Assembly: GCA_000270325.1 (NCBI GenBank)
Contig: BA000048.1
Location: forward strand, 826,800-890,799
Source of the DNA: Candidatus Caldarchaeum subterraneum
GTDB taxonomy: Archaea; Thermoproteota; Nitrososphaeria_A; Caldarchaeales; Caldarchaeaceae
Direction: 5' to 3'
Length of the DNA stretch: 64,000 bases
Shown here piece by piece: positions 52,641 to 61,410 of the stretch. Positions within the stretch are counted from its first letter, which is position 1. Each line of letters opens with the position of its first letter. The translations under genes and the position numbers were made by a program. The notes below the pieces were generated by a model, which worked only from the letters and a program-made list of their open reading frames with translations, searched no databases and was not told where the DNA came from.

Positions 52641-53564
52641 CTATTGATCTTCAAGACAGCTCAGTCCCTGAAGTCTCTCCCTGAGTGCAATGGCAGCTTC
52701 GACAGCAGCCATCTTAATTTTCTTACCCCTTTCAGTCAAGAATAGTCGGCCATCTCTCTCCTCTATTAGACGCAGCCCTATTAGACGCTTCATCGCCCTT
52801 CTCGTCAGCTTAATTTTCTTGCCTTTATCCCCTATACCATACAATGTTTTCACATCACTCCACCTGATGAATTCGAGATGATCCTTTAGGCGCGGGTTGT
52901 TCCGTAGAATTTTTATGAGCTGCTTAGCTAATCGCAGGTCGTACACTCCCGAGTTTATTAGGTTCTTGACCGTGAGTTCTTGAGGAATTCTTTTCTCTTT
53001 GACTGGCTTAGCAGCCTGCTGAGCCCGAGTTAAATCTTCTCTCGAAGCTCTGCGACCCGTCTGTTCCTTCTGTTTAGCCGGTGACTGGTTGAGATGTTTA
53101 GAGGTGCCTTCAACCGAGTTTGTGGAGGGCAACATAACATAACCCGGCGCGGTACTCTGAATACGAGGTTGGATTACTACATTCTCTGCCAAAGTCCCTG
53201 CAGCGATGGCGTGTCTATGAACTTGTTGAGCCATCGAAACATCCAGAGGAAGTTCCTCTTTTTCGTCTCCTTCAATATATTGTTGCGGCTGCTCGTCTGC
53301 CATCTTCTGCAGCAAAACAACCAACCCTCCGAGCGGTGACAGGATAAGCGTGATAAACGTAGCCGCCTGCAGCGGTGACTGCAGAGCTCTTATAGCAGGA
53401 TCAGCAGGAGAGCTTAACGCGAAGAATGCTAGGGGCGAGGCTGCAGCCAGCAGAAAGGCTAATCCTCTGCATCGTCTATGTCTTCCGGCGAAATGTGCCA
53501 TAAACGTGTATGCTGCCAAAGTCACGTAACCAGCCATGAACACTGAGGCAACGAGGCTAATCAT
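52641..53564 (-). CDS. Membrane protein with C-terminal winged-helix domain (hypothetical)
   Basis: About 307 residues from ATG 53564. Three hydrophobic segments lie in the first 100 residues (one is SPLQAATFITLILSPLGG), followed by a long disordered Gln/Pro/Thr-rich linker (about 110-190). The soluble C-terminus resembles a winged helix-turn-helix (KLTRRAMKRLIGLRLIEERD, then FLTERGKKIKMAAVEAAIAL). The architecture suggests a membrane-tethered DNA-binding protein (inference). A GTG/ATG at 53657 would add 31 residues with poor context. It lies upstream of the structured segment and LAGLIDADG gene on the same strand. Confidence 0.55.
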   Translation of the reverse strand: MISLVASVFMAGYVTLAAYTFMAHFAGRHRRCRGLAFLLAAASPLAFFALSSPADPAIRALQSPLQAATFITLILSPLGGLVVLLQKMADEQPQQYIEGDEKEELPLDVSMAQQVHRHAIAAGTLAENVVIQPRIQSTAPGYVMLPSTNSVEGTSKHLNQSPAKQKEQTGRRASREDLTRAQQAAKPVKEKRIPQELTVKNLINSGVYDLRLAKQLIKILRNNPRLKDHLEFIRWSDVKTLYGIGDKGKKIKLTRRAMKRLIGLRLIEERDGRLFLTERGKKIKMAAVEAAIALRERLQGLSCLEDQ

Positions 53565-53753
53565 GCCCCGACGCAAGGAATAAAAAGAGGGAGAGCAAAA
53601 AACTATACGTCGGAAAAATCGTCCCAAAAAGCAGAGGAAAGCCAAAGTTGAGTCCAAAAAAATCCCAGACCCAAAATAGATAGGTGTAAAAAGAGAGGCA
53701 GACCCTCGAAGTTTGACGAGTTTCTATGGACGCTGCACCGTTCTGGAAATTTG

Positions 53754-54401
53754 ATGGTCATAAAGAAGATTTATGGGTCCTCGGATGAGAGTCCAGCTAA
53801 AAGCACGATTTATAACTATCTCAAGATGTTAGAAAAGGGACTTCCGGCGAAACGGTTCAGAATTCTCTGTAAAATTCCGCTCATAAAAAACATCCGGCTT
53901 AGGCCACTCTTCTTGAAAAAAGCCGGAGATAGCATTCTAGTATATGCGCCCGACAATTTTCTTGGAAAGGAATCTGCCGGAATCCTGCTGTGGATAGCAA
54001 TAATAATGTTATACGCCTTCACAGGCTATCTATCCTCCGATCCCCAGCTGATTACATATGCCCTGTTGTTCTACTTCGTGCTATCTGCAGGTGTCGCTAT
54101 TAGAATTCTGGCGAGTTATCTCTATTTACGCTCCAACGGAATTTACCGAAAGTGGGAGATAAAAGTAGCTGTGGATGGTAAAACCTCCGTAGAGGGGAGT
54201 TTCAACGGAAACATAACCCTAAAAGAAATAATGGAATGGGCGTTGGCGAAGATTTACTCATCCAGCGTATACAGGAAACCCGAGAACTATTTAATTTATT
54301 TTGGTAATAAACAGCTGAGCCCACAATTGCGGCTTTATCAGACAAACTTGCCGACACATTTAACATTTACCTTAACGAGAATTAAACGAACACAAAGTTG
54401 A
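53754..54401 (+). CDS. Hypothetical membrane protein
   Basis: A protein of about 215 residues with a basic N-terminal domain (KSTIYNYLKMLEKGLPAKRF), two central transmembrane helices (about 78-96 and 100-122), and a soluble C-terminal domain ending TFTLTRIKRTQS. No known family is recognised. It is divergent from the membrane/winged-helix gene and sits in the accessory region; its codon use is AT-richer than the chromosome's. Confidence 0.5.
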   Translation: MVIKKIYGSSDESPAKSTIYNYLKMLEKGLPAKRFRILCKIPLIKNIRLRPLFLKKAGDSILVYAPDNFLGKESAGILLWIAIIMLYAFTGYLSSDPQLITYALLFYFVLSAGVAIRILASYLYLRSNGIYRKWEIKVAVDGKTSVEGSFNGNITLKEIMEWALAKIYSSSVYRKPENYLIYFGNKQLSPQLRLYQTNLPTHLTFTLTRIKRTQS

Positions 54402-54534
54402 GAACATAATACGCTACTTAGAAAAATGCACACCAGAAGAGATATGGTTCTGGACCAGCAAATACCTAGGCCTAGTCATCAAACAAACAGAACCCAAAAA
54501 AGTAGTTGCAGCACTCGCAACGTTAGCGAAATAA
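54376..54534 (+). pseudogene. Start-less open frame, possible gene fragment
   Basis: A 52-codon open frame following a TAA at 54373 encodes VENIIRYLEKCTPEEIWFW and ends with EPKKVVAALATLAK. It reads like genuine protein but has no ATG, GTG or TTG start in frame. It overlaps the 3' end of the previous gene, so it may be the displaced end of a gene or need frameshifting. Confidence 0.3.
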
Positions 54535-55011
54535 ACGACCACGTAATAGCCCACCGAAAACCATCCCCATTACAGAGGTCTACGAATCCTTTGTTTAATT
54601 TTACGAAGCCCGATGTATGTAGTAATGTCGAGAGCAAAACAACTTTAGCTAACACTCCTCCTGCCAACAGCAGTCATTAACAAAAATATGATGCCGGTAA
54701 CTAGTGTTGGAATAACTAATTTACATTTGAACATATGGTCAAAATAATCAAGTCATAAATACCCGAACCTATCGCAAAGAAGTTCAGGAAAAAGGCGATG
54801 GAGCAATATGGGTCATGTACACATTCTCAGCAATAATCATGTACTTTGCCAGAGTAGGTGATCCTATATATCAACCTGGGTCCTTATGATAGGGAAAGCA
54901 CTAACGATACAATCGCTACACTATGGACATGGACGCCTTTGAATCCCAATGGCGTTAACCACGTTGATACCGCCGCTCGTTTTAAGAAAATTTTTAAATA
55001 TTCATGTTATC
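54535..55011. other. Gene-poor AT-rich stretch with remnants
   Basis: No complete gene is supported. Short open pieces in two frames around 54775-54890 (AKKFRKKAMEQYG, then VMYTFSAIIMYFARVGD in another frame) look like parts of one decayed gene. Confidence 0.35.
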
Positions 55012-55236
55012 ATGTATGTGTGTTTGAAGACTATTACGATTCGTGATGATATATATCTGGAGCTTGTTAAGCGTAAGCGGGATGGCGAGAGTTTTAGTGA
55101 CGTGATTGGGAGGCTTTTGAAGCGATCTAGAGTGAATATAGGCGAGTTTTTCGGATGTATGAAGGATAGTCCTCTACTAGAGGAGCTCGAGTCGTCAACT
55201 AGGCGTTTGAGAGAGATGGCTAGGTTTAGGACATGA
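55012..55236 (+). CDS. vapB: VapB-type antitoxin, DUF217-like
   Basis: A protein of about 74 residues beginning MYVCLKTITIRDDIYLELVK, with the family segment RKRDGESFSDVIGRLLKR typical of archaeal DUF217 antitoxins. It overlaps the next PIN gene by 4 nt (ATGA). An upstream ATG at 54949 is in a hydrophobic, unlikely extension. An AT-rich box (AATTTTTAAATA, about 54988-55000) lies close upstream. It may still be expressed although its toxin gene is frameshifted. Confidence 0.72.
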   Translation: MYVCLKTITIRDDIYLELVKRKRDGESFSDVIGRLLKRSRVNIGEFFGCMKDSPLLEELESSTRRLREMARFRT

Positions 55237-55578
55237 TACTGTTAGATACGTCATTTCTGATAGATTACTTTAGAGGAGTAGAGGCCACGAGAGATATTGT
55301 GGAGGGCCAGGAAGTGACTACGACAGTAATTACATACCATGAGATATCAACCGGGTTGAAGAATGCTAGAGCGAAGCGTGAAGAGTTATTCTTTAGGAGA
55401 TTCTTTGCATCCACTCCAATACTTACGGGCGGCGGAGGAGTCAAGTGAGATAGCCGCACGATTGTTGGCAAGTGGCAAAGAGGTAAACGCGTTAGACATA
55501 CTAATAGCTGGAATAGCGGTAGCCAACGGAATAGAAAAGATAGCGACACGAGATAAAGACTTCCTAGAAAAAAAGTAA
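55233..55578 (+). pseudogene. vapC: VapC PIN-domain toxin, frameshifted
   Basis: A PIN ribonuclease split over two frames. The first frame gives MILLDTSFLIDYFRGVEAT and runs to FFRRFFASTPIL before ending at a TGA at 55446-55448. The second, entered near 55425, gives YLRAAEESSEIAARLLASGK and ends with ALDILIAGIAVANG and IATRDKDFLEKK. Together they make a full-length VapC with its acidic residues. One extra base around 55415-55435, by mutation or sequencing error, explains the split. Confidence 0.78.
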
Positions 55579-55626
55579 CAGACATAGAAATAATAACATA
55601 CCAGAAATAAAATTGACCCCTGTAAC

Positions 55627-55657
55627 GCCTTGTGGCCTAATTCCCTTGGCTTCACAG
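55627..55657 (+). repeat. Dispersed repeat, diverged copy A
   Basis: GCCTTGTGGCCTAATTCCCT and following bases resemble the repeat copies at 57836 and 63745. This copy is the most diverged. Confidence 0.4.
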
Positions 55658-55760
55658 TCTCTTCTCCTGCTAGTCTTCCTGTGTCCTGGGTTTATGCTGG
55701 ATCCGGGAGCAGTTGTATATGAATGCTTTTGAGATTTGTGTTAGTCATTACCGTGATGTG

Positions 55761-56159
55761 CTAGTGCAGAGGTGTTTTGTGCCAGCTTTTAACGGCGCTC
55801 CTTAACTTCTTTTCTAAGCTTTTGGCGGCCGTCTCTAACGTCTCCTCAGTGTTTCTGTAAAGCTCGCCGAGAGTTGTGTCGCTAGAGAGTTGTTCCCTTA
55901 TGATTACTATCTGGAATGAATCTTCGTACATCCTCCATCCCCTTTCCTTGCACACCCTCCTGACAACACTCCTTAAAATCCTGTTTCTATACTCATTAGA
56001 ACCCTTTTCTATATAGAAATATGCAGTGATACCGTCCCCGCTTATTACTTCGAGGTAAGAAACCAAGCCCTCCCCCCTGAACACCGGGTAGGCATCTCTA
56101 ACAGCATCATGTAGCCTTCTAGCAATATTCCATGATAGCGGCCTAGGCTTACCACTCAT
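55761..56159 (-). CDS. Hypothetical 132-residue protein
   Basis: A basic alpha/beta-looking protein starting MSGKPRPLSWNIARRLHDAV, with a central beta-rich part (LEVISGDGITAYFYIEKGS) and a C-terminal coiled helix (EETLETAAKSLEKKLRSAVK). An ATG 24 nt upstream is a second start option. Unrecognised family; no operon partner. Confidence 0.5.
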   Translation of the reverse strand: MSGKPRPLSWNIARRLHDAVRDAYPVFRGEGLVSYLEVISGDGITAYFYIEKGSNEYRNRILRSVVRRVCKERGWRMYEDSFQIVIIREQLSSDTTLGELYRNTEETLETAAKSLEKKLRSAVKSWHKTPLH

Positions 56160-56312
56160 GCATACTCCACCCCCACGTCTCAAGCTATTATCTTTACCTT
56201 TAGTGATGCTGTAGTAGGGTCTGTTAAGCTGTTTTTATTTTTTCTTTATGGCGAGCGGGCACTGATGCGATGTGTGGCTAGGCTTAATTCTAAAGTCCGT
56301 TCAGGGCATGGT

Positions 56313-56675
56313 ATGAGCGGTTTTGTCTGTGGTTTGGATATCCATAAGTGGTTTTGTGAAGCTACTGTTGTTGACTGGTTCGGTAATGTAGTGGAGTCTA
56401 GGAGGATGTCTAGGGATGAGCTCTATTCCTTCCTATCTAGCATGTATGTCTCTCTAGTTGCTGTGGAGTCTTCTAGCTATGGCTATCCTATGTATGGGAG
56501 GCTTAGGGGTATGGGTTTGGAGGTGATAGCTGCCCATCCTAGGAAGGCTAGGTTGATTGCTGAGAATAGGCTTAAGGGCGATAGGAAGGATTCTAGGTGT
56601 CTGGCAGAGCTGGCTAGGCTTGGGGCCTTGCCTAGCTCATACATACCTGAGGGAGAGATAGCTAGGATGAGGTAG
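56313..56675 (+). pseudogene. IS110-family transposase, truncated
   Basis: The N-terminal DEDD catalytic domain of an IS110-family transposase. GFVCGLDIHKWFCEATVVD gives the first Asp, SLVAVESSSYGYPMY the Glu, GDRKDSRCLAELARLG the Asp pair, and the sequence ends YIPEGEIARMR. The C-terminal half (transposase 20 domain) is missing after a TAG at about 56673. It is therefore an inactive insertion remnant. Confidence 0.78.
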
Positions 56676-56755
56676 CTGGTTAGGAGAGGGGTCTTAGACC
56701 CTTGATTTATCTTTGAAAATCAAGTCTAATACGTGGTTTAGGTGTGGGACGGGAG

Positions 56756-57199
56756 ATGTCTAAGCTGTCGTCTATGTGGGTTCTCACGCTCCGTCTCTCA
56801 GTGGCTGGTTTCTGGCTGTTCTTCGCTAGCCAGAGATGGCTCAACAGGGGATGGGTTGAAGAGCTTTTTGTAGAGGCGGCGTCAGGAAACTACATCCCAT
56901 TCTACGGCAACCTGCTTAGAGAACTGTCTGCCTCGTGGGAGGTTTTGACGTTAACCATCACAGCTCTAGAGACCGCTGTGGGGGTTATGTTTTTGGTGGG
57001 GATTCATCCTAGGATTGCGGCAGTTATAGGTACATTCATAGCGGCGAACCTCTGGCTCACCTTCTCCTTCTGCGACTGTCTGTGGAACAGACAGGACCCT
57101 GCCCAAGTCTTCTGGTTTTACTACTCAGCATTACTACTCAACCTAGCTATACTAAGGGAGAAAAACCAGCCCTCAATAATCCGGCATAGAAGAAAGTAG
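56756..57199 (+). CDS. DoxX/DoxD-like membrane protein
   Basis: A 147-residue protein with four predicted helices. The WVLTLRLSVAGFWLFFASQR start, LETAVGVMFLVGIHPRIAAV and CLWNRQDPAQVFWFYY fit the DoxX/DoxD superfamily, whose archaeal members include thiosulfate:quinone oxidoreductase subunits. The family is broad, and the C-terminal Trp/Arg-containing loop favours a DoxD-like protein. It lies alone between an IS110 remnant and a pterin dehydratase gene, so its role is uncertain. Confidence 0.65.
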   Translation: MSKLSSMWVLTLRLSVAGFWLFFASQRWLNRGWVEELFVEAASGNYIPFYGNLLRELSASWEVLTLTITALETAVGVMFLVGIHPRIAAVIGTFIAANLWLTFSFCDCLWNRQDPAQVFWFYYSALLLNLAILREKNQPSIIRHRRK

Positions 57200-57214
57200 T
57201 AGCCCACCTTCAGA

Positions 57215-57445
57215 CTACCTCTCTTCAACGCTTTCGACGCCTTGCCAAGACATGCCTTCGTAGTCTTTCCTCAGACCCCTCACCTCTTTCCAAAGCTTGT
57301 TTTTGTTCTTCCTACTACTTTTCATCCCATATACATTGTTTTGAGGACTGCTAGGATCGGCCAATACGGGTGAACTAGGCGTAGGGGCCGTAGCCAAAAT
57401 AATCTGGTCTACAGTATTATCTCTGCTGTTTCGCTTTGAACTCAT
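57215..57445 (-). CDS. Small uncertain ORF
   Basis: A 76-codon frame beginning [20 protein letters not shown] and ending [20 protein letters not shown]. It overlaps the 3' end of the pterin dehydratase gene in a different frame. Composition is partly low-complexity; it may not be a gene. Confidence 0.25.
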   Translation of the reverse strand: MSSKRNSRDNTVDQIILATAPTPSSPVLADPSSPQNNVYGMKSSRKNKNKLWKEVRGLRKDYEGMSWQGVESVEER

Positions 57446-57779
57446 CGTATATCTTATCCGTCTTAGCAGCCATGATGAAATCATTGCGGTGCAAACCCTT
57501 AATCTTATGCGTCCACCATGCCACTTTTACCCTTCCCCACTCTGTCATGATTACAGGATGGTGTCCCTCCTCCTCCACTATCTCTCCAACCTTATTCGTG
57601 AATGCTAAAGCTTCAACGAAATTGCTGAACCTGAAGCTCCGTTCTAATCTTTTGATACCGTCCTTCTCCACAACTTGCCAGTCCGGAACCTGAGAATGAA
57701 GTGCTGAGATCTCCTCATCAGTTAAGGTGGGTTCGTCGCCTCTACATGCTACGCATTTCATCTGGGCAAGCTTGGACAT
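57417..57779 (-). CDS. phhB: Pterin-4a-carbinolamine dehydratase
   Basis: A 120-residue pterin carbinolamine dehydratase-fold protein. EEEGHHPVI holds the conserved His pair, and [18 protein letters not shown] the active-site His/Asp region. An N-terminal 20-residue section with CVACRGDEP, a CxxC, precedes the domain. In archaea and many bacteria the enzyme may recycle pterins or help in molybdopterin-related chemistry. No aromatic hydroxylase is nearby. Confidence 0.88.
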   Translation of the reverse strand: MSKLAQMKCVACRGDEPTLTDEEISALHSQVPDWQVVEKDGIKRLERSFRFSNFVEALAFTNKVGEIVEEEGHHPVIMTEWGRVKVAWWTHKIKGLHRNDFIMAAKTDKIYDEFKAKQQR

Positions 57780-57835
57780 GTAACAACCACCTCCATCCTA
57801 AGATCCTACTCAGAATAGTTAAGGATTTCGGACCT

Positions 57836-57870
57836 ATTGCCTTGTGGCTTAATTCATAGGCTTTTCTGTG
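57836..57870 (+). repeat. Dispersed repeat, copy B
   Basis: ATTGCCTTGTGGCTTAATTC plus 15 nt, sited 16 nt from the 3' end of the degraded IS6-like transposase. It differs at about two of 33 positions from copy C at 63745. Confidence 0.6.
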
Positions 57871-57885
57871 TTCTTGGGGGCACCG

Positions 57886-58551
57886 TCAACCAGGTATTAC
57901 GCCTCTTCCTTCCCATGGATTGAGTTTTAGGTTGTGTATGAGTGCTATCGCCGTTGCTATCTCCTCTATGCTCTTCACCGTCTTCGCGTTCACGTTGTTG
58001 TAGAACCTCTTAGTCCTATTCTTCAACTCCCTGAACCATCTCTCTATCCTATTCCTGTTACCGAAGGTCTCGTGTACGTATTCCAATCCAAGTCTCTTTA
58101 AAGCTCATGGATACTTTGTTGAACGTATGTTCAACGATATACCACCGTCCTCTATCAACGATTATCAATGGCTTGCCCTCGCATGCCTTTAGTACCCTCC
58201 TCATGAAAGCTAGTGCGTTAGGGATGGACCTGCCCCTAGAGGCATATACAGCTAATATCTCCTTAGACTCTACATCTATAGCCGACCATACGTAAGACCT
58301 ATGGCCATTAACCTTAACCACCGTCTCGTCCACAGCTACTATCCTCCTGGACTTCCTGGATGGGTTGAAGGGGGATGATACTCTATGAACCCAATCCCTA
58401 ACACTCTCCCTAGAAGCATAGACCAGTAGATACCTATCAGACACAAACCAGCATGATAGAGAACAACAGCATAAGCCTTCTCAAGAGGAGAATAATTATG
58501 AAACCTGAAGAGACTAGACACCCTCTCCACAAGGTAATCCAAGACATGCAT
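57886..58551 (-). mobile_element. IS6-like DDE transposase, degraded
   Basis: Three overlapping frames reconstruct one transposase. The N-terminal piece starts at 58551 (MHVLDYLVERVSSLFRFHNY, then EKAYAVVLYHAGLCL). The central piece carries the first Asp (RIVAVDETVVKVNG) and second Asp (LIIVDRGRWY). The C-terminal piece carries the Glu (NRNRIERWFRELKNRTKRFY). Frame changes near 58440 and 58090 disrupt the gene. The DDE spacing and the NRIERWFR region fit IS6-like/archaeal IS elements. Short repeats flank it at 57836 and 58561. Confidence 0.75.
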
Positions 58552-58560
58552 AAAAGAAAA

Positions 58561-58586
58561 AGGAAAAACAAGGCCAAAGACCTTAT
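58561..58586 (-). repeat. Repeat flanking the IS6-like element
   Basis: The minus strand reads ATAAGGTCTTTGGCCTTG and on to TCCT. It matches the plus strand at 63848-63873 with about four mismatches in 26, and may mark an element end. Confidence 0.45.
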
Positions 58587-58625
58587 CAAGAAAAGCTTAA
58601 GTAAAAGTTGACGACGTTTTTCGTT

Positions 58626-59684
58626 ATGGCGTCATGCATACAAAGAGCCATCTCAAAACTTGTCTTGCGAGAAAACTTAAACGATGAAATAATTAACTGT
58701 TTACTCGGCGAGATAAAAGATGGCAAGGCAACTGATGCACAGATAGGCGGGTTCTTAGTAGCTCTAACATCTAAAGGCCCTACACCTGATGAGATTGCTT
58801 CGATAGCCTTAACGATGAGGAAGCTTGCAATCCCTGTCAGGCCTGGCCAACCAAAAGTCATAGACACTTGCGGTACTGGTGGCGGATTGCATACGTATAA
58901 CGTAAGCACAGCTAGTTCGCTCCTTTCATCATCTGTGGTGCCCGTATGTAAGCATGGTAGCCGCTCGATTTCTGGAAAGTCCGGTAGCGCCGATGTGCAA
59001 GAGGCTTTAGGCATCAACATACACATGACTGGGAGAGGGGTTGAGGAGATGATTAAACGAGTCAACTATGGCTTCATGTATGCACCGTACTACCATCCTA
59101 TAATGGGTAGGGTAGTCAAACCAGAGTTTGAACTTGGAATAAAAACAATATTCTATACAATAATCGGGCCTTTGATAAGCCCTGCGGACATCAAAAGACA
59201 TTTGCTTGGAGTGTTCAAGAAGGAATACGTGCAGCCTGTAGCCGAGATACTAGCAAAAATAGGATACGAACATGCATTAGTGGTTCATGGACTGGACGGG
59301 TTTGACGAAATATCAATAACAGGCGAAACTCTAGTGGCTGAGGTAGTTAATGGAAAGGTAAAGGATACATACAAGATAACACCTTCAGAATTGGGACTAC
59401 CTACATCACCATTAGACAGGATAATCGAGAACAACCCTCCTGACGTAAATGCACAGATAATTAAGCGTCTCTTCAACGGTGAGGAAAAGGGGCCTAGGCT
59501 TGACCTTCTACTGGCTAACTCTGCTGGTCACCTTTACGTTGGAGACGTCGTGAGGAGTCTTAAAGATGGCGTGGAGCTGGCAAAGCAGATAATAGAAGAG
59601 GGAAAGGCCAGGGAGCATTTAGACGAGGTAGTAGTGTCCTCCGAAGAGATAGCGGCTCAGTATCCAGTGGAGCAACGCCTTTAA
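58626..59684 (+). CDS. trpD: Anthranilate phosphoribosyltransferase
   Basis: A 352-residue enzyme joining anthranilate to PRPP. VIDTCGTGGGLHTYNVSTAS near residue 80 is the PRPP-binding GTGGD-like motif, and KHGSRSISGKSGSADVQEAL the anthranilate-site motif. The ATG at 58626 is preferred over TTG 58608. It opens a trpD-trpC-trpF run. Anthranilate synthase (trpE/trpG) is not in the window, although trpD requires its product. Confidence 0.95.
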   Translation: MASCIQRAISKLVLRENLNDEIINCLLGEIKDGKATDAQIGGFLVALTSKGPTPDEIASIALTMRKLAIPVRPGQPKVIDTCGTGGGLHTYNVSTASSLLSSSVVPVCKHGSRSISGKSGSADVQEALGINIHMTGRGVEEMIKRVNYGFMYAPYYHPIMGRVVKPEFELGIKTIFYTIIGPLISPADIKRHLLGVFKKEYVQPVAEILAKIGYEHALVVHGLDGFDEISITGETLVAEVVNGKVKDTYKITPSELGLPTSPLDRIIENNPPDVNAQIIKRLFNGEEKGPRLDLLLANSAGHLYVGDVVRSLKDGVELAKQIIEEGKAREHLDEVVVSSEEIAAQYPVEQRL

Positions 59685-59706
59685 ATCCTGAAACCAGCAA
59701 TCAAGC

Positions 59707-60405
59707 ATGACAAAACGATTCCTAAATTCACTAAAGGCTGCCAAGGGAAATAGGATAATTGCGGAAGTTAAGACATATTCTCCATCTTATGGTGACCTAC
59801 TAAGGGGTAGAAACCCTATCGAAATAGCCTTGGCTTATGAGAGAGCTGGAGCAGCCGCATTATCGTACATTACCGAGAGAGAAAACTATAGGGGCAACAT
59901 GCTGATATTACGCGAGTTATGTAGGTCTATCAGATTACCTGTGTTAAGAAAAGACTTTATCCACAGTAAATTTGATGTGGAGAAGACAGCTGAAGCAGAT
60001 GCTTCAGCCATACTATTAATAACTCAGTTTCTCAAATCGAAAACATTGGAGCTTGCCGATGTGGCGTTGGAGCATGACATAGAGCCTGTGGTTGAAGTAC
60101 ATTCAGAGAGAGACCTGACATATATAGGGGGATATAGGGGAATAATAGGAATAAATAACAAAGACATCTCCAAGCTGGAGACAGATGAAGGAGGTGTAAA
60201 GCTTACTGCTAGGCTGGCACCACGAATTAGGGAGCTGCATGGAAGAGATATATTCATAATTAGTGAGAGTGGAATAAGCAATCTAAACGACTTAAGTATT
60301 GCCCTAAAACACGCAGACGCTGCGCTGATAGGTACAGCATTCATGCTGTCTGACAACCCTGAAGAACTGGTCAGATTGTTTGTTCAAGCTAAATTTGGTG
60401 ACTAG
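59707..60405 (+). CDS. trpC: Indole-3-glycerol phosphate synthase
   Basis: A 232-residue TIM barrel. IIAEVKTYSPSYGDLLRG opens the barrel with the catalytic Lys, LPVLRKDFIHSKFDVEKTA has the second Lys, and EPVVEVHSERDL, GINNKDISKLET and IISESGISNLNDL complete the set of conserved loops. It starts 22 nt after trpD and ends just before trpF, making a compact operon. Confidence 0.95.
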   Translation: MTKRFLNSLKAAKGNRIIAEVKTYSPSYGDLLRGRNPIEIALAYERAGAAALSYITERENYRGNMLILRELCRSIRLPVLRKDFIHSKFDVEKTAEADASAILLITQFLKSKTLELADVALEHDIEPVVEVHSERDLTYIGGYRGIIGINNKDISKLETDEGGVKLTARLAPRIRELHGRDIFIISESGISNLNDLSIALKHADAALIGTAFMLSDNPEELVRLFVQAKFGD

Positions 60406-60406
60406 C

Positions 60407-61030
60407 TTGCTGGTTAAAGTCTGCTGTAACACAGACGTTGAGGAAATCAAAGCATCGCAAATAGCTGATCTTATAGGAGTTGTCACTATGTCGTCGCATA
60501 AGAAAGCTGTAAGCCTTAAACGTGTTCGAGAACTTATGAAACACTCTGAAAAACCTGTTGTATTGGTTTCTGATTCGATGAAACTCCAAGACTGGATCGA
60601 GATAATATTGCTGGAACCCCCCGCTATACAAATACATGGCGATATACCACTACCGGACTTCAAAAAGATACAGTCTATTTACGGTGGCTTAGTAATAAAA
60701 TCCATTACCGTACCTACCATAAGTAGCGATCCATTGCGCGACGCAGAGAAAATTTTACATAAAATAAAGCTTTATGAAGCTGATTATTACCTGCTAGATA
60801 GCGGTAAAGCTAGCGGAAAGCTACACGATATAAGAATAAGCAGGATAGTGGCTTCAAGACACCCTGTTATGCTAGCTGGGGGGCTGACACCTGAGAATGT
60901 AGTAGAAGTAATTCGTTTCGTGAGACCTATAGGTGTTGATGCTTCAAGCGGTTTAGAGATAAACGGAAGGAAATCACAGGAGAAAATAAAGAGATTTGTA
61001 GAAGCTGTCAAAAGCTCCTCCTCGTATTAA
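60407..61030 (+). CDS. trpF: Phosphoribosylanthranilate isomerase
   Basis: A 207-residue TIM barrel converting PRA to CdRP. The catalytic Cys lies in LVKVCCNTDVEEI (usually KICG; here a second Cys replaces Gly), the catalytic Asp in YYLLDSGKASGK, and the phosphate loop in VMLAGGLTPENV with VDASSGLE. The sequence is diverged but complete. TTG 60407 gives an ordinary N-terminus right after the trpC stop; GTG 60398 would overlap trpC. Confidence 0.88.
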   Translation: MLVKVCCNTDVEEIKASQIADLIGVVTMSSHKKAVSLKRVRELMKHSEKPVVLVSDSMKLQDWIEIILLEPPAIQIHGDIPLPDFKKIQSIYGGLVIKSITVPTISSDPLRDAEKILHKIKLYEADYYLLDSGKASGKLHDIRISRIVASRHPVMLAGGLTPENVVEVIRFVRPIGVDASSGLEINGRKSQEKIKRFVEAVKSSSSY

Positions 61031-61410
61031 CTATCACGTCCCTAGAGATAGTTTCCGGAGAAACATCTCTACTCTCCTCTGATCCCCGTCGCCTGATAGT
61101 ATCTTGTGAAGAAGTTTGGGAACAGGTTTAGGTTCTTTATTCCCTTTAAATACGCCCCCTTATCCGGCCACTATCCAAGTGGAAAGGGACAAGGTTTGAA
61201 GTCTTTTGTAATGTTGATTTAGTGGTTAGGTATGGGATAGGCCTCTCATCGAGCATGTACTCTCACAATTTCCGAGCCCTGTGAGGTAGATATGAGCTAG
61301 TCAAGACAAGAATTATCCATTATCGCTGGTCTCCTTAAAAAGCCGAGAGAAGGGAGAAGAGCTCTTCGGTAATGGTTTTATTTTCATAGCTGTATTTATT
61401 ATCGAGGCTA
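61031..61410. other. 380-nt gap before trpB
   Basis: No gene is evident. An AT-rich promoter (61376-61385) lies at the end, and I see no leader peptide or stem that would clearly mark an attenuator. Confidence 0.5.
61376..61385 (+). promoter_or_regulatory. TATA-like element of trpB
   Basis: GTTTTATTTT is about 30 nt upstream of the trpB ATG (61411), arguing that trpB has its own promoter. Confidence 0.4.

Noticed and set aside
52175-52654. 159-codon minus ORF across the GC-rich hairpin segment
   Set aside because: Only the first 40 residues look like protein; the rest is hairpin-derived and runs into the LAGLIDADG gene.
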